64,000 nucleotides of DNA. Origin: a virus. Positions 18,391 to 25,762 of this stretch are shown one piece after another. The notes below the pieces were generated by a model that was not told where the DNA came from, did not search any database, and saw nothing but the letters and a program-made list of their open reading frames with translations. The position numbers and the translations under genes were made by a program. Numbering within the stretch: the first letter of the stretch is position 1; each line of letters opens with the position of its first letter. The stretch lies in the IMG/VR virus record IMGVR_UViG_3300028393_000035, positions 33,492-97,491 of that record; one strand, given 5' to 3'.

Positions 18391-19068
18391 CTAAGTCCAT
18401 TCCGATCCATGCGGTAATCCGGTTGGTATTTTGTCTATACCCTTGATATATGGATATAGAAAAACTTTAGAAACATATTCGTATGAAGCATCTTGTGGAA
18501 GACTGTAAAACTCTCCCCAAATATCAACACGATAAGACGTTGAATAACTAAGATCGTTTTCTGCTCCCCAAGGAACAGGTGTTGAAGTTTCATTAAACCC
18601 TTGTATTCTATCAGCATTGATATTAATAAAATGACCAATTGAATCAGGAAATGCATCAGAGTCAGCAGGGTAAATTCGTTCAAAAAAGTTATTTGTATAA
18701 TCTGCAAGGTCGCCCATTGCAATAGTCTGAACAATGGTGTCAGCAATTAAATCCCGATCTAACGATGATAATGCATAAATCATGAATTCAATATTACCTT
18801 TATAAAAGTAATGTTTAAATTTCCAAACTTTATTATCGGCATCAGCAATTGCTTCTTCATGACCTACGCCAGCATTAAAAATTTCGCTTTCGTATAATCT
18901 AATTACGATTGCTGGAAAAGATTGCCTTTCTTTAGGCATATCAATAACAACTTTAGTTTCTTGTAATTTAGGATCTACATGTTCATGAAAAACAGGTTTT
19001 AATGATTCAACCAAAGCTGTTTTAATATAAGTCTTGTACTTAATTGTTTTTTCGGGTAAATAAGTCAT
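18391..19068 (-). CDS. Neck / tail terminator-like protein
   Basis: A 225-residue protein encoded just before the sheath. It has a helical N-terminus (YKTYIKTALVESLKPVF), a strand region with FPAIVIRLYESEIF and a C-terminal YSTSYRVDIWGEFY segment. Tail terminator proteins of contractile phages occupy this place and have a similar alpha/beta layout. Its ATG overlaps the stop of the upstream gene (ATGA). The assignment is by context. Confidence 0.6.
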   Translation of the reverse strand: MTYLPEKTIKYKTYIKTALVESLKPVFHEHVDPKLQETKVVIDMPKERQSFPAIVIRLYESEIFNAGVGHEEAIADADNKVWKFKHYFYKGNIEFMIYALSSLDRDLIADTIVQTIAMGDLADYTNNFFERIYPADSDAFPDSIGHFININADRIQGFNETSTPVPWGAENDLSYSTSYRVDIWGEFYSLPQDASYEYVSKVFLYPYIKGIDKIPTGLPHGSEWT

Positions 19069-19856
19069 CGATCAATCTCAACATTCATTAAAATATGATT
19101 GGTTGGTAAAAGTGTAATTGGGTACTGTTGATTAACCGTGTGACGATTGCCAAAATCGGCACCCTTTTCCTTTTTACCCCTACGATCAAGCCCACGAATA
19201 GTTACTGGGTTAGTCATTTTTGCTTGATATCTACGATCCGAATCTACAACGTGGCCATAATCATCTAATTCAACATTAATAATTAAATCACCATCGTTTA
19301 CAGCAGGAAACCAACCCATCGTAACATCGGCTGTTTGAACCTGCATCATTGCGCCTTGAGGTGTCAATGTAAAAAAGTCCTGCGGAGCATCTGGCTCAAT
19401 TAAATAAGTCACAATGCTGGGACCAAATCCACGATATTTTGGAGCCTTAGGCCAACTGGCATCAGGGGTATAATCCGATCTTACAATTTCGCCAGTTGAA
19501 AGGTTAATCCACTCATCATCTGATTTTTCTCTTGAAACAAAACCGTTACCCCAAGAAAGGTCATCATTGTTGCGAGTTTGACCATAAATAGAATCGTAAT
19601 TTGGAGAGCGCTCTGCATATCCGCTTTCAACATCTTTAATAGTTAACATTTTTTTAATAATTACAGGTTGACCCATACGGCGCATCATGTCATGAACTTG
19701 ACGACGAAGACGTTTAATGTCTTGAGGGCAATTTTCTTCGCCAACATATTTGGTGGCATATAAAAGGTTGTTATAAACTTTGGTATAAAAACCTAATGAC
19801 ACTGCAAGATTTGCAGTTGCATTTAATAAGGAAGTTTTAGTATAATTAGTTGGCAT
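19065..19856 (-). CDS. Head-tail connector / neck protein
   Basis: A 263-residue protein. The N-terminal helix (SLLNATANLAVSLGFYTKVY) is followed by a basic segment (DIKRLRRQVHDMMRRMG) and then mostly strands (FFTLTPQGAMMQVQ, DLIINVELDDYGHVVDSDRRY). The size and the position between the adaptor-like and terminator-like genes fit a neck protein. I see no enzymatic motif. Confidence 0.55.
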   Translation of the reverse strand: MPTNYTKTSLLNATANLAVSLGFYTKVYNNLLYATKYVGEENCPQDIKRLRRQVHDMMRRMGQPVIIKKMLTIKDVESGYAERSPNYDSIYGQTRNNDDLSWGNGFVSREKSDDEWINLSTGEIVRSDYTPDASWPKAPKYRGFGPSIVTYLIEPDAPQDFFTLTPQGAMMQVQTADVTMGWFPAVNDGDLIINVELDDYGHVVDSDRRYQAKMTNPVTIRGLDRRGKKEKGADFGNRHTVNQQYPITLLPTNHILMNVEIDR

Positions 19857-19865
19857 GTCAACCCC

Positions 19866-20327
19866 TTATCCAAGGGTTAACGTTAAACTATTCGCTAGAA
19901 TTGTAAATGTGTCGCCGGTAGTTAAAGTAATTGATGTGGACAAAGGTCCAAACCAAAGAAGATTGCCTGATCCAACTGTTAAATTATCAAAAATGCATAT
20001 AGTAGTAATATTACTGCTTAAACCACCCGTCCAATTAGATCCAATGACTGGGCTGACTCCCCATTTAATTTCTGCGCTATTTTTAATTGAAGATGAATTA
20101 GTTAAATCAGTGCTTGCAGTTGAATCGCCCCAAGTAATTGATTTGCGCGTATAACCAGTGCCAGATACTTCTACTCCATCTTCTGCTGTAGTATCAAGGT
20201 AGTTTACTGATGGCGGCGTTATAAAAAGAGCGGCATAAGTGCTACCGGGCGGAGTAAAACCAGTTACAGACTTGCCTACACTGTAACCAAGTAAACCTTT
20301 TTCTAAATATTTTGTAATGTTTGCCAT
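19866..20327 (-). CDS. Small fibre-like virion protein (Gp80-type fold suspected)
   Basis: A 153-residue protein from the ATG at 20327 (MANITKYLEKGLLGY). An upstream TTG at 20357 would add 10 residues and overlap the previous gene, but is less likely. The pattern (TYAALFITPP, GVEVSGTGYTRKSITWG, NSAEIKWG, GDTFTILANSLTLTLG) matches a common small beta-sandwich protein annotated as a tail fibre or minor tail protein in many actinophages. It is encoded among neck genes, so a head or neck decoration is also possible. Confidence 0.6.
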   Translation of the reverse strand: MANITKYLEKGLLGYSVGKSVTGFTPPGSTYAALFITPPSVNYLDTTAEDGVEVSGTGYTRKSITWGDSTASTDLTNSSSIKNSAEIKWGVSPVIGSNWTGGLSSNITTICIFDNLTVGSGNLLWFGPLSTSITLTTGDTFTILANSLTLTLG

Positions 20328-20350
20328 TGTATATATTAAGTGTCGTAATA

Positions 20351-21247
20351 CTACCAATAACCGCGTCCAACCGACCTTGCTCGCATAGGAGCAGGAATAA
20401 GACGACCGGCTTTGGCGGAAACAAGAAGTTTGCTATGACCAAGCTGAAGAAAGCCACGCTTGTAAAGAGCAACCCAACGATCATACTGAGCCTTTTCAAG
20501 AGTATGCATTGTTTCCCAGCGCTGAAGATAATCGCGACGATCTTGATAGGCAACTTGCGCACCAGTCGGCATAGGTTGTTCAACATAAGAGCGCATGATG
20601 TGACGAAGAACTTGAATAAAGATGCCCTGAACAAGAAGTGGATAAGTATCAGTAACGGTATTATCCGCATTTACAAAAGTGCTAATACCTAAAGCGGTAG
20701 GGGGATTTTGATAATTAATGTCAAAAAGGGCATCTGCAATAAATTTTTCCATTTTTTCTTCACGAAAAAAGTGCAAAGTCATATCTTGAACCCAAGGACC
20801 TTCGTTTTCAGCATCAAAGCAATCTTCAAGTTTAGTCCAAACTCCATCTGCTACAACGCGAATTGGAGTATCAACAATTTCAAATGGATCAAAAACTTCA
20901 AAATCAACCCTTGTTGATTGAGTAGTGCCATCAACAAGTTCAAAGGTTGCAACTGCAATATAATGACCTAAACGAGTAGTGTCATCATAAATTAAAACTC
21001 CGGTGCCATCTTCTAAAACTTCTCCATCCATAGTTACTTTTTCAGCAGGATTTGCATACTCTGAATTCTTTTTATTATCTGATGGATCATCATTTGCGCG
21101 ACTAGCGGGCAGTTGAATAGTAAAGGTCACCGATCCAAGATCTTCATAAGAATATAATTGGTCTTTATCGTCATAAAGACGAGCAACAAGGCGGGCAGAA
21201 TCGCCCAATGCAACAATCTTAAGTTGTCTATCATAACCAAGGCTCAT
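20351..21247 (-). CDS. Head-tail adaptor-like protein
   Basis: I take the ATG at 21247 (MSLGYDRQLKIVALGD); a TTG at 21268 would add 7 residues and neither start has a good SD. The N-terminal about 125 residues are an Ig-like strand domain (YSYEDLGSVTFTIQLP, GTTQSTRVDFEVFDP). The C-terminal half is helical with VLRHIMRSYVEQP and DRRDYLQRWETMHTLE, resembling adaptor proteins at the head-tail joint. It is the first gene after a terminator and opens the tail-gene run. Confidence 0.55.
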   Translation of the reverse strand: MSLGYDRQLKIVALGDSARLVARLYDDKDQLYSYEDLGSVTFTIQLPASRANDDPSDNKKNSEYANPAEKVTMDGEVLEDGTGVLIYDDTTRLGHYIAVATFELVDGTTQSTRVDFEVFDPFEIVDTPIRVVADGVWTKLEDCFDAENEGPWVQDMTLHFFREEKMEKFIADALFDINYQNPPTALGISTFVNADNTVTDTYPLLVQGIFIQVLRHIMRSYVEQPMPTGAQVAYQDRRDYLQRWETMHTLEKAQYDRWVALYKRGFLQLGHSKLLVSAKAGRLIPAPMRARSVGRGYW

Positions 21248-21279
21248 GCAACTATTAACTGTTGGCAATAAGGAATCTT

Positions 21280-21311
21280 AAAATAAAAAGAGCCGCACAA
21301 GGCGGCTCTTT
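21280..21311 (-). terminator. Intrinsic terminator between head accessory and neck genes
   Basis: A perfect 10-bp stem (AAAGAGCCGC / GCGGCTCTTT) with a 5-nt loop is followed on the minus strand by a T-rich run. It separates the gene ending at 21331 from the gene starting at 21247. Confidence 0.85.
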
Positions 21312-21330
21312 CATTAAAACATTGATAAAT

Positions 21331-21672
21331 TTACTTATTTGACTCTTCAGTTGCAGGCGCAGTTTTCTTAGCGGCAGCCTTCTTAGGAGCGGCCTTCTTG
21401 ACCTCTTCCTTAACTACTTCTACAGTTTCTTCAACTTTTGCTGCAACTTCTTCTACCTTTTCAACAACTGTTTCTGCAACAGCCTGTACTGCCTCTGTTG
21501 AATCAACAGCAAACTGCTTAAGCTTATTTGTAACTTCTTTCAATTGTTCATCATAAGAAGCTAAATCTGCCTTTGCCCAATCAATTAGTCGAACAAGACC
21601 ATCTAAACGAGCTTTAAGCGCATCTTCAGTAATTAACTGATCAATTTCAATTTTTTTACTAAAAGTGTCCAT
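21331..21672 (-). CDS. Coiled-coil protein with histone-H1-like basic tail
   Basis: A 113-residue protein. Residues 1-60 predict a helical, probably coiled-coil region (LIDWAKADLASYDEQLKEV). Residues about 60-95 are an acidic Glu/Val repeat (VAETVVEKVEEVAAKVEE), and the end is Lys/Ala/Pro-rich (KKAAPKKAAAKK), like histone H1 tails. It may bind DNA or a partner capsid protein. The role is unknown. It is followed by a strong terminator. Confidence 0.65.
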   Translation of the reverse strand: MDTFSKKIEIDQLITEDALKARLDGLVRLIDWAKADLASYDEQLKEVTNKLKQFAVDSTEAVQAVAETVVEKVEEVAAKVEETVEVVKEEVKKAAPKKAAAKKTAPATEESNK

Positions 21673-21691
21673 ATTTTTCCTTGTTTATAAA

Positions 21692-22264
21692 TTAGTTACT
21701 ATAATAATCAGTTCCATCACTACCGGGAACTGCAACAACGCGAGGGCCAACGCTACTGCGAGTAATCTCAGTCGCTCTTTCCTCATTTGGACGACCCTCT
21801 ACTTCATTAAGATGACCGATTGTAATACTTTTTTCTGTATTTGACTTATCTAGACCTGTGAAATTACCAGCGTTACCAAGCTGATCGGTAAGAATGTCTT
21901 CTGGGCGAGGTTGTGATAAAGTGGATGCATTAGTCATCTGCTTTTCACGAATTTCCTGCGCATCAGCGGCAGAAATGACCTCGTAAAGACTACCAAGGTT
22001 ATTAAGGAAGATAGGATCGTCTAGCTCATCCTTACTAATTGCGGTCATGTCATTGCGCTGACCTCTAGGAGCAAGTTCAATCTTGCGACCAGTATCAAAT
22101 GTAACGCGAACATTAACGCCGCGAACATTGCGAACATACTTGTTTGTTGACGTACTCCTCTTAGGAGCAGCCTTGGGTTTTGCGGCAGGCTTGCGAGTTG
22201 CAGCAATCTTTGCTCCAACGGGTTCAGCAGCCTGACCATTTGGGGTTAGCTTCTTAGGTGGCAT
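21692..22264 (-). CDS. Head-associated protein with basic Ala/Lys/Pro N-terminus
   Basis: A 190-residue protein. Residues 1-40 are disordered and basic (AATRKPAAKPKAAPKRS). Residues about 42-100 form a small folded domain (RGVNVRVTFDTGRKIELAPRG, then FLNNLGSLYEVISAADAQE). The tail is polar. It opens the left minus-strand operon, next to a basic-tailed partner gene. A capsid or DNA-packaging accessory role is plausible but unproven. Confidence 0.6.
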   Translation of the reverse strand: MPPKKLTPNGQAAEPVGAKIAATRKPAAKPKAAPKRSTSTNKYVRNVRGVNVRVTFDTGRKIELAPRGQRNDMTAISKDELDDPIFLNNLGSLYEVISAADAQEIREKQMTNASTLSQPRPEDILTDQLGNAGNFTGLDKSNTEKSITIGHLNEVEGRPNEERATEITRSSVGPRVVAVPGSDGTDYYSN

Positions 22265-22361
22265 AATTTATTCTCTCTTTCTATAACAATATAAGACTTG
22301 ACTTAAAACTACAACGAGACTTGCCACTGATTAAGACAGGGATTCGATATAGTAATTAGGG

Positions 22362-22428
22362 AAGCCAAACCAAAGCTTGCTCGTTTTGACTATCTGATAT
22401 AGTCTACGTATAAGCTACAGTTTGGCTT
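22362..22428 (+). promoter_or_regulatory. Nested inverted repeats around the lysis-cassette promoter
   Basis: AAGCCAAAC (22362-22370) pairs with GTTTGGCTT (22420-22428). Inside it AGCTT pairs with AAGCT, and inside that GACTAT pairs with ATAGTC around a 5-nt loop (22388-22404 region). The inner palindrome overlaps the -35 and spacer of the promoter, so it could be a repressor operator; the outer arm, followed by T residues, could also act in the RNA. Confidence 0.45.
22386..22414 (+). promoter_or_regulatory. Sigma-70-type promoter of the lysis cassette
   Basis: TTGACT (22386-22391), a 17-bp spacer, then TATAAG (22409-22414). It predicts a start near 22421 and a leader of about 125 nt before the endolysin ATG. 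Confidence 0.65.
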
Positions 22429-22467
22429 TTTATATAATCCAACGAAAGGAGTTGTTTCCACTGGTCT

Positions 22468-22529
22468 CACTCAGCCCGTTAAGTTGTTAAGTAAGAGGGC
22501 TTGCGAAGTCAATGTAGGACAAATGAGTG
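22468..22529 (+). other. Structured 5' leader of the endolysin gene
   Basis: CACTCA (22468-22473) pairs with TGAGTG (22524-22529). Between them GCCC/GGGC (22474-22500) and a short GTC/GAC pair could form a three-way junction. It ends just before the SD AAGGA (22536-22540). It matches no riboswitch class I know. Confidence 0.3.
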
Positions 22530-22547
22530 TGTTCCAAGGATGTATTT

Positions 22548-23198
22548 ATGCTTAATCATAAAACACTAATATTATTCGCGCTAGTTGCGGCGATAGCACT
22601 TGCTATGATTTGCCCATCAAATGCGAAAGCGGATCTTCCGCAAGCAAATAAAGAAGTTGTTCAATTGTTTGACAATGGTGGGGTTATTCCAGAGCAAAAA
22701 CCCCCCGCCCCAATTGAAAAATGGACCGGCAAAGTAAGAATTGCTGGAATAATAAAGAAGATCAATACCGATAGCCCTTCTAAGCCTGTTGTAGAGGGTT
22801 CTAAGGCAATTGTATATAAAGGAGAGGCCTATGCTCCAAAAGACGCACCTAAAATTGTAAAAGGCGTTATTTGGGCTGGCAACAAAATTCGTAATTTGCC
22901 CTATGTTTGGGGCGGAGGTCACGGATCATTTAGCGCATCTGGGTATGACTGCTCTGGATCAGTATCATATGCCCTTCATGGAGCTAAATTACTAGATACA
23001 ACAATGACATCCGGTGACCTAGCATCATGGGGTAGATCGGGTCCGGGTAAATGGATTACTATTTACGCCAATTCGGGTCATGTATACATGCATGTAGCCG
23101 GTATTAGGTTTGATACATCAGGAGCCAATCCTTCAAGGTGGCAGTCTGATTTAAGACCTAGTTCTGAATATTTGCTTAGACATCCAAGTAATTTATAA
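22548..23198 (+). CDS. Secreted NlpC/P60-type endolysin
   Basis: The ATG at 22548 is chosen because AAGGA lies 7 nt upstream and because it gives a clear signal peptide: NHK, a hydrophobic core LILFALVAAIALAMI, and a likely AKA cleavage near residue 28. An upstream GTG at 22527 lacks these. Residues about 105-205 are an NlpC/P60 domain with GYDCSGSVSYAL (Cys135) and ANSGHVYMHVAG (His178). Such enzymes hydrolyse peptidoglycan stem peptides. Export by the host Sec pathway would make lysis independent of a canonical pore-forming holin. The gene has its own promoter and terminator. Confidence 0.8.
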   Translation: MLNHKTLILFALVAAIALAMICPSNAKADLPQANKEVVQLFDNGGVIPEQKPPAPIEKWTGKVRIAGIIKKINTDSPSKPVVEGSKAIVYKGEAYAPKDAPKIVKGVIWAGNKIRNLPYVWGGGHGSFSASGYDCSGSVSYALHGAKLLDTTMTSGDLASWGRSGPGKWITIYANSGHVYMHVAGIRFDTSGANPSRWQSDLRPSSEYLLRHPSNL

Positions 23199-23202
23199 AT
23201 TT

Positions 23203-23230
23203 AAGGCCCTCGCAAGAGGGCCTTTTCTTT
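23203..23230 (+). terminator. Terminator after the endolysin
   Basis: AAGGCCCTC and GAGGGCCTT form a 9-bp stem with a GCAA tetraloop, followed by TTCTTT. Confidence 0.88.
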
Positions 23231-23283
23231 ACACTTTAATCTATTTTTTAATATATGATCAACTTAATTAACAAAGGGTAACT

Positions 23284-23856
23284 ATGGCAAAGAAAATAGG
23301 CGTAAACGACAATGGCAGGGCTTGGATTAGTCCAGCTATAATTAAAACTCATCTTCCTTTAGGACCGGGACCATGGCGAACAGATTATAAAAATCCAACG
23401 GTAAGCGTTAAAGACATTAATTCACACAGTTACAAAGTTTTAAAAGATATTATTAATAGAGGTAATGCTATTTGTTTTAGGCCTTATAGAATGGGCGGAG
23501 GTCATGGTTTAAATTTAAATAACCATGGAGCGGTTAAGCGAAACGGCGCATGGGACTGTTCATCATCGGCTTCATGCATATTGCATCCTCATTTATATAA
23601 ACCAAGTCTTGCTTGCGTCTCAGACACTTTTGCAACACTGCAAGGGTTTACGTCTAGAGGTCGTGTCAATAAACAAAAGTCTATTGTAATATATGCAAAT
23701 TCAGAGCATGTGTTTTTAGATATATGGTGGCAAGGAAGCAGAATCACTTGGGATAATTGGGGTGGCAGGGGTAGTCACACTCCATGGTACCCATCATCAG
23801 GCAGTCCTGATAGTCCATCTGCTTACAAATATAAAATTGTACACAAAAATTTATAA
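23284..23856 (+). CDS. Second NlpC/P60-like protein, without signal peptide
   Basis: A 190-residue protein with GAWDCSSSASCIL (Cys92) and ANSEHVFLDIWW (His142), plus a GGGHG motif upstream as in the endolysin. It is a diverged paralogue of the preceding gene but lacks a signal peptide. It may be a cytoplasmic hydrolase needing another release route, a virion enzyme, or a regulator. AAAGGG precedes the ATG by 5 nt. The gap after the previous terminator holds a weak -35/-10-like pair (TTTACA and an AT-rich -10). Confidence 0.7.
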   Translation: MAKKIGVNDNGRAWISPAIIKTHLPLGPGPWRTDYKNPTVSVKDINSHSYKVLKDIINRGNAICFRPYRMGGGHGLNLNNHGAVKRNGAWDCSSSASCILHPHLYKPSLACVSDTFATLQGFTSRGRVNKQKSIVIYANSEHVFLDIWWQGSRITWDNWGGRGSHTPWYPSSGSPDSPSAYKYKIVHKNL

Positions 23857-23877
23857 AATAATATAAATACAAATAAA

Positions 23878-23906
23878 AAGGCCCCCATTTCTGGGGGCCT
23901 TTTCTT
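23878..23906. terminator. Bidirectional terminator between the lysis cassette and capsid operon
   Basis: AAGGCCCCC / GGGGGCCTT with a 6-nt loop has T-rich runs on both strands. It ends the plus-strand lysis genes and the minus-strand capsid transcript, which converge here. Confidence 0.88.
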
Positions 23907-23929
23907 TACCTCAAAGAGGAAAACTAGGA

Positions 23930-24997
23930 TCAGGCGAGGCCTGAGATGTCTAGCTTCTTGCTTGTTGTAGTGGTTGTGTAATCAGAGATTGCACCGCCCT
24001 TAACAATACGTGAAAGGCCGCGAGCGTTAAGGATAAGCATACCAATAAGCTCGTCCATGACCCAACCCTTCCAGAATGTTTCAACATTGTGGTTCTCTTC
24101 AACGTCAAGTGAGTACATGACGGGCATAACACCGACGTAATCAGGCTCAGCGGTAAGGAATACCTCGCCCTGTGGGACGATGATTGAGCGCTGGATCTGG
24201 AATTCACCGAATGTGGTGATCTTCTCTCCACCGAATACCTTATCCTTGAACTCAAAGCCAGTTACGTTAAGATCCCAGTTGTAGAAATCGCGAGCGTCAG
24301 CAGGGTGAATGATGACACGGCGAGCTTCAAGCTGGTTGATCTCGATCTGTGAAACAGCGCTGTAAAAGTCGCTAGGCTCAAGTGGGTTACCAGCACCGAT
24401 AAGAACGGTCTGCTCACCTGATGAACCAGCGGCAATACCAGTCTGAATACCACCGGTTGGGGCGGTACCAACTGTGTTATTGTTACGTGCAGTACCAAGC
24501 TCAGCAATAGCAGCCTCAAGAAGAAGGATAAGACGGGCGTCCTCCTGCTTCTGGATTGCCTGACGGCTCTCGTCCTGCGCGAATTCAACAGCGTTTACGC
24601 GAAGGTAGTAGAGATCTTCCTTACGGATACGAGGGAACGTAGCGATACGGAAAAGCTGAGGGAAAGCCTGCTTGCCCTCAAATGGTGTGATCTTAACTTC
24701 CGAGTCGGTCTGGTTAAGGATATAAGCCCTGCCCAGATCGTCAAGGATGTCGTAAGGCATAAGTGGACCGCGCTCAAGAGTATCTTCAATAAGAACATTA
24801 CGAGTAATACCCTCATAACGAAGACGAATCTGAATGGGACCGATCATACCCTGACCGATGCGGCGCATTGCGTTCGATGAATCCTTTAGGATTGACTGAA
24901 GCTTCTGAGCCTTTGCTTCCTTGGTAAGCTTAGGTGCGTTAGCAAGCTTAGCCTCGTAGTCGGCTGATGAAACAGCCTTGCGTGATGTAATTTCCAT
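23930..24997 (-). CDS. Major capsid protein (HK97-type fold expected)
   Basis: A 355-residue protein starting at the ATG at 24997 (MEITSRKAV); the ATG at 25006 is only 2 nt from the SD AAAGGA and is less likely. Patterns fit an HK97-like capsid: an N-terminal helical arm, AYILNQTDSEVKITPFEGKQAF, YYLRVNAVEFAQDESRQAIQKQEDARL (spine helix) and EARRVIIHPADARDFYNWD. It lies after the decoration and protease genes, as expected. Codon use is visibly richer in G and C at third positions than in the fibre genes, as in highly expressed genes. Confidence 0.82.
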   Translation of the reverse strand: MEITSRKAVSSADYEAKLANAPKLTKEAKAQKLQSILKDSSNAMRRIGQGMIGPIQIRLRYEGITRNVLIEDTLERGPLMPYDILDDLGRAYILNQTDSEVKITPFEGKQAFPQLFRIATFPRIRKEDLYYLRVNAVEFAQDESRQAIQKQEDARLILLLEAAIAELGTARNNNTVGTAPTGGIQTGIAAGSSGEQTVLIGAGNPLEPSDFYSAVSQIEINQLEARRVIIHPADARDFYNWDLNVTGFEFKDKVFGGEKITTFGEFQIQRSIIVPQGEVFLTAEPDYVGVMPVMYSLDVEENHNVETFWKGWVMDELIGMLILNARGLSRIVKGGAISDYTTTTTSKKLDISGLA

Positions 24998-25015
24998 ATT
25001 AATCATATTCCTTTC

Positions 25016-25645
25016 TTATACCATTAGGTCCACGATAATACGGGATGTGCTAGGTACTTCAATTAAACGAGCGACTGGAATTGAACCAACGCCATCGTCG
25101 GTATTACGAACAGCATCGTCATTAGCATAGCTACGAGTGCCGGGCTTAGCAGTAACGGGAGTAGTTGTAAGACGACCATCGGCACCGGCATAAAGGTAAA
25201 CGTTACCACTGGTACCATCTACTGTTGGTGCTGCAATAGTGCCAAAGGCAGGAGCAAGAATCTCAAAAGTTGAATCAGGACCGCGCCAAGCGCCAACCTG
25301 ATTCTGTAGTGAGTCACCTGCAAAACCTTCATCAAGGTCTCCACCAACAAAGTTGGCAAGAAGGCCAAATGGACGCTCGCCTACTGCTCCAGTGGCGATT
25401 GTTACCTGATCAGTTCCCTTAACGCGAACAAGAACGATACCGGCAGGAACTGAGTTAGCTCCTGAACCAGCGGCCTTGTATGCGCCAGAAGGAATCTGAA
25501 GCGAACCATCAGCGGCACGAAATCCTGCTGAGCCGTCTGACTTTGTGTACAGAGTCGCAGCATAAGGCGTAGCCTGAGTATTTGCATACAATGGCCGACA
25601 AGTGCGCTTCTGATACTTATTAGCTAGATTCTTTAGTCTAAGCAT
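25016..25645 (-). CDS. Capsid decoration / stabilisation protein
   Basis: The start is taken at the ATG at 25645 (MLRLKNLANKYQK), with AGGA upstream; the open frame begins 14 codons earlier without an SD. The 209 residues form a strand-rich protein (ADGSLQIPSGAYKAAG, GIVLVRVKGTDQVTIATGAVG, GNVYLYAGADGRL). It sits between the maturation protease and the major capsid gene, the usual place of lambda D-like decoration proteins. Codon use is as G+C-rich as in the capsid gene, suggesting many copies per virion. Confidence 0.65.
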   Translation of the reverse strand: MLRLKNLANKYQKRTCRPLYANTQATPYAATLYTKSDGSAGFRAADGSLQIPSGAYKAAGSGANSVPAGIVLVRVKGTDQVTIATGAVGERPFGLLANFVGGDLDEGFAGDSLQNQVGAWRGPDSTFEILAPAFGTIAAPTVDGTSGNVYLYAGADGRLTTTPVTAKPGTRSYANDDAVRNTDDGVGSIPVARLIEVPSTSRIIVDLMV

Positions 25646-25762
25646 ATTATGTATTTTCCTATTTTGTCTTTGTGATTTTAGTTTCACGCCTTGTGGGCGC
25701 TACGCCGTTTCAATTGTTTCTAGACGGCGGATTGTAAAAATAAAGTATTATTTCCTTTTTTC

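Noticed and set aside
22421-22547. c-di-AMP (ydaO) or glutamine (glnA-type) riboswitch before the endolysin
   Set aside because: Actinobacterial wall hydrolases are often under c-di-AMP riboswitches, but the conserved core sequences as I recall them are absent.
25688-25762. Terminator between the protease fusion and decoration genes
   Set aside because: A CGCCGT/ACGGCG hairpin exists on the minus strand, but no T-tract follows; it may be a leader structure instead.
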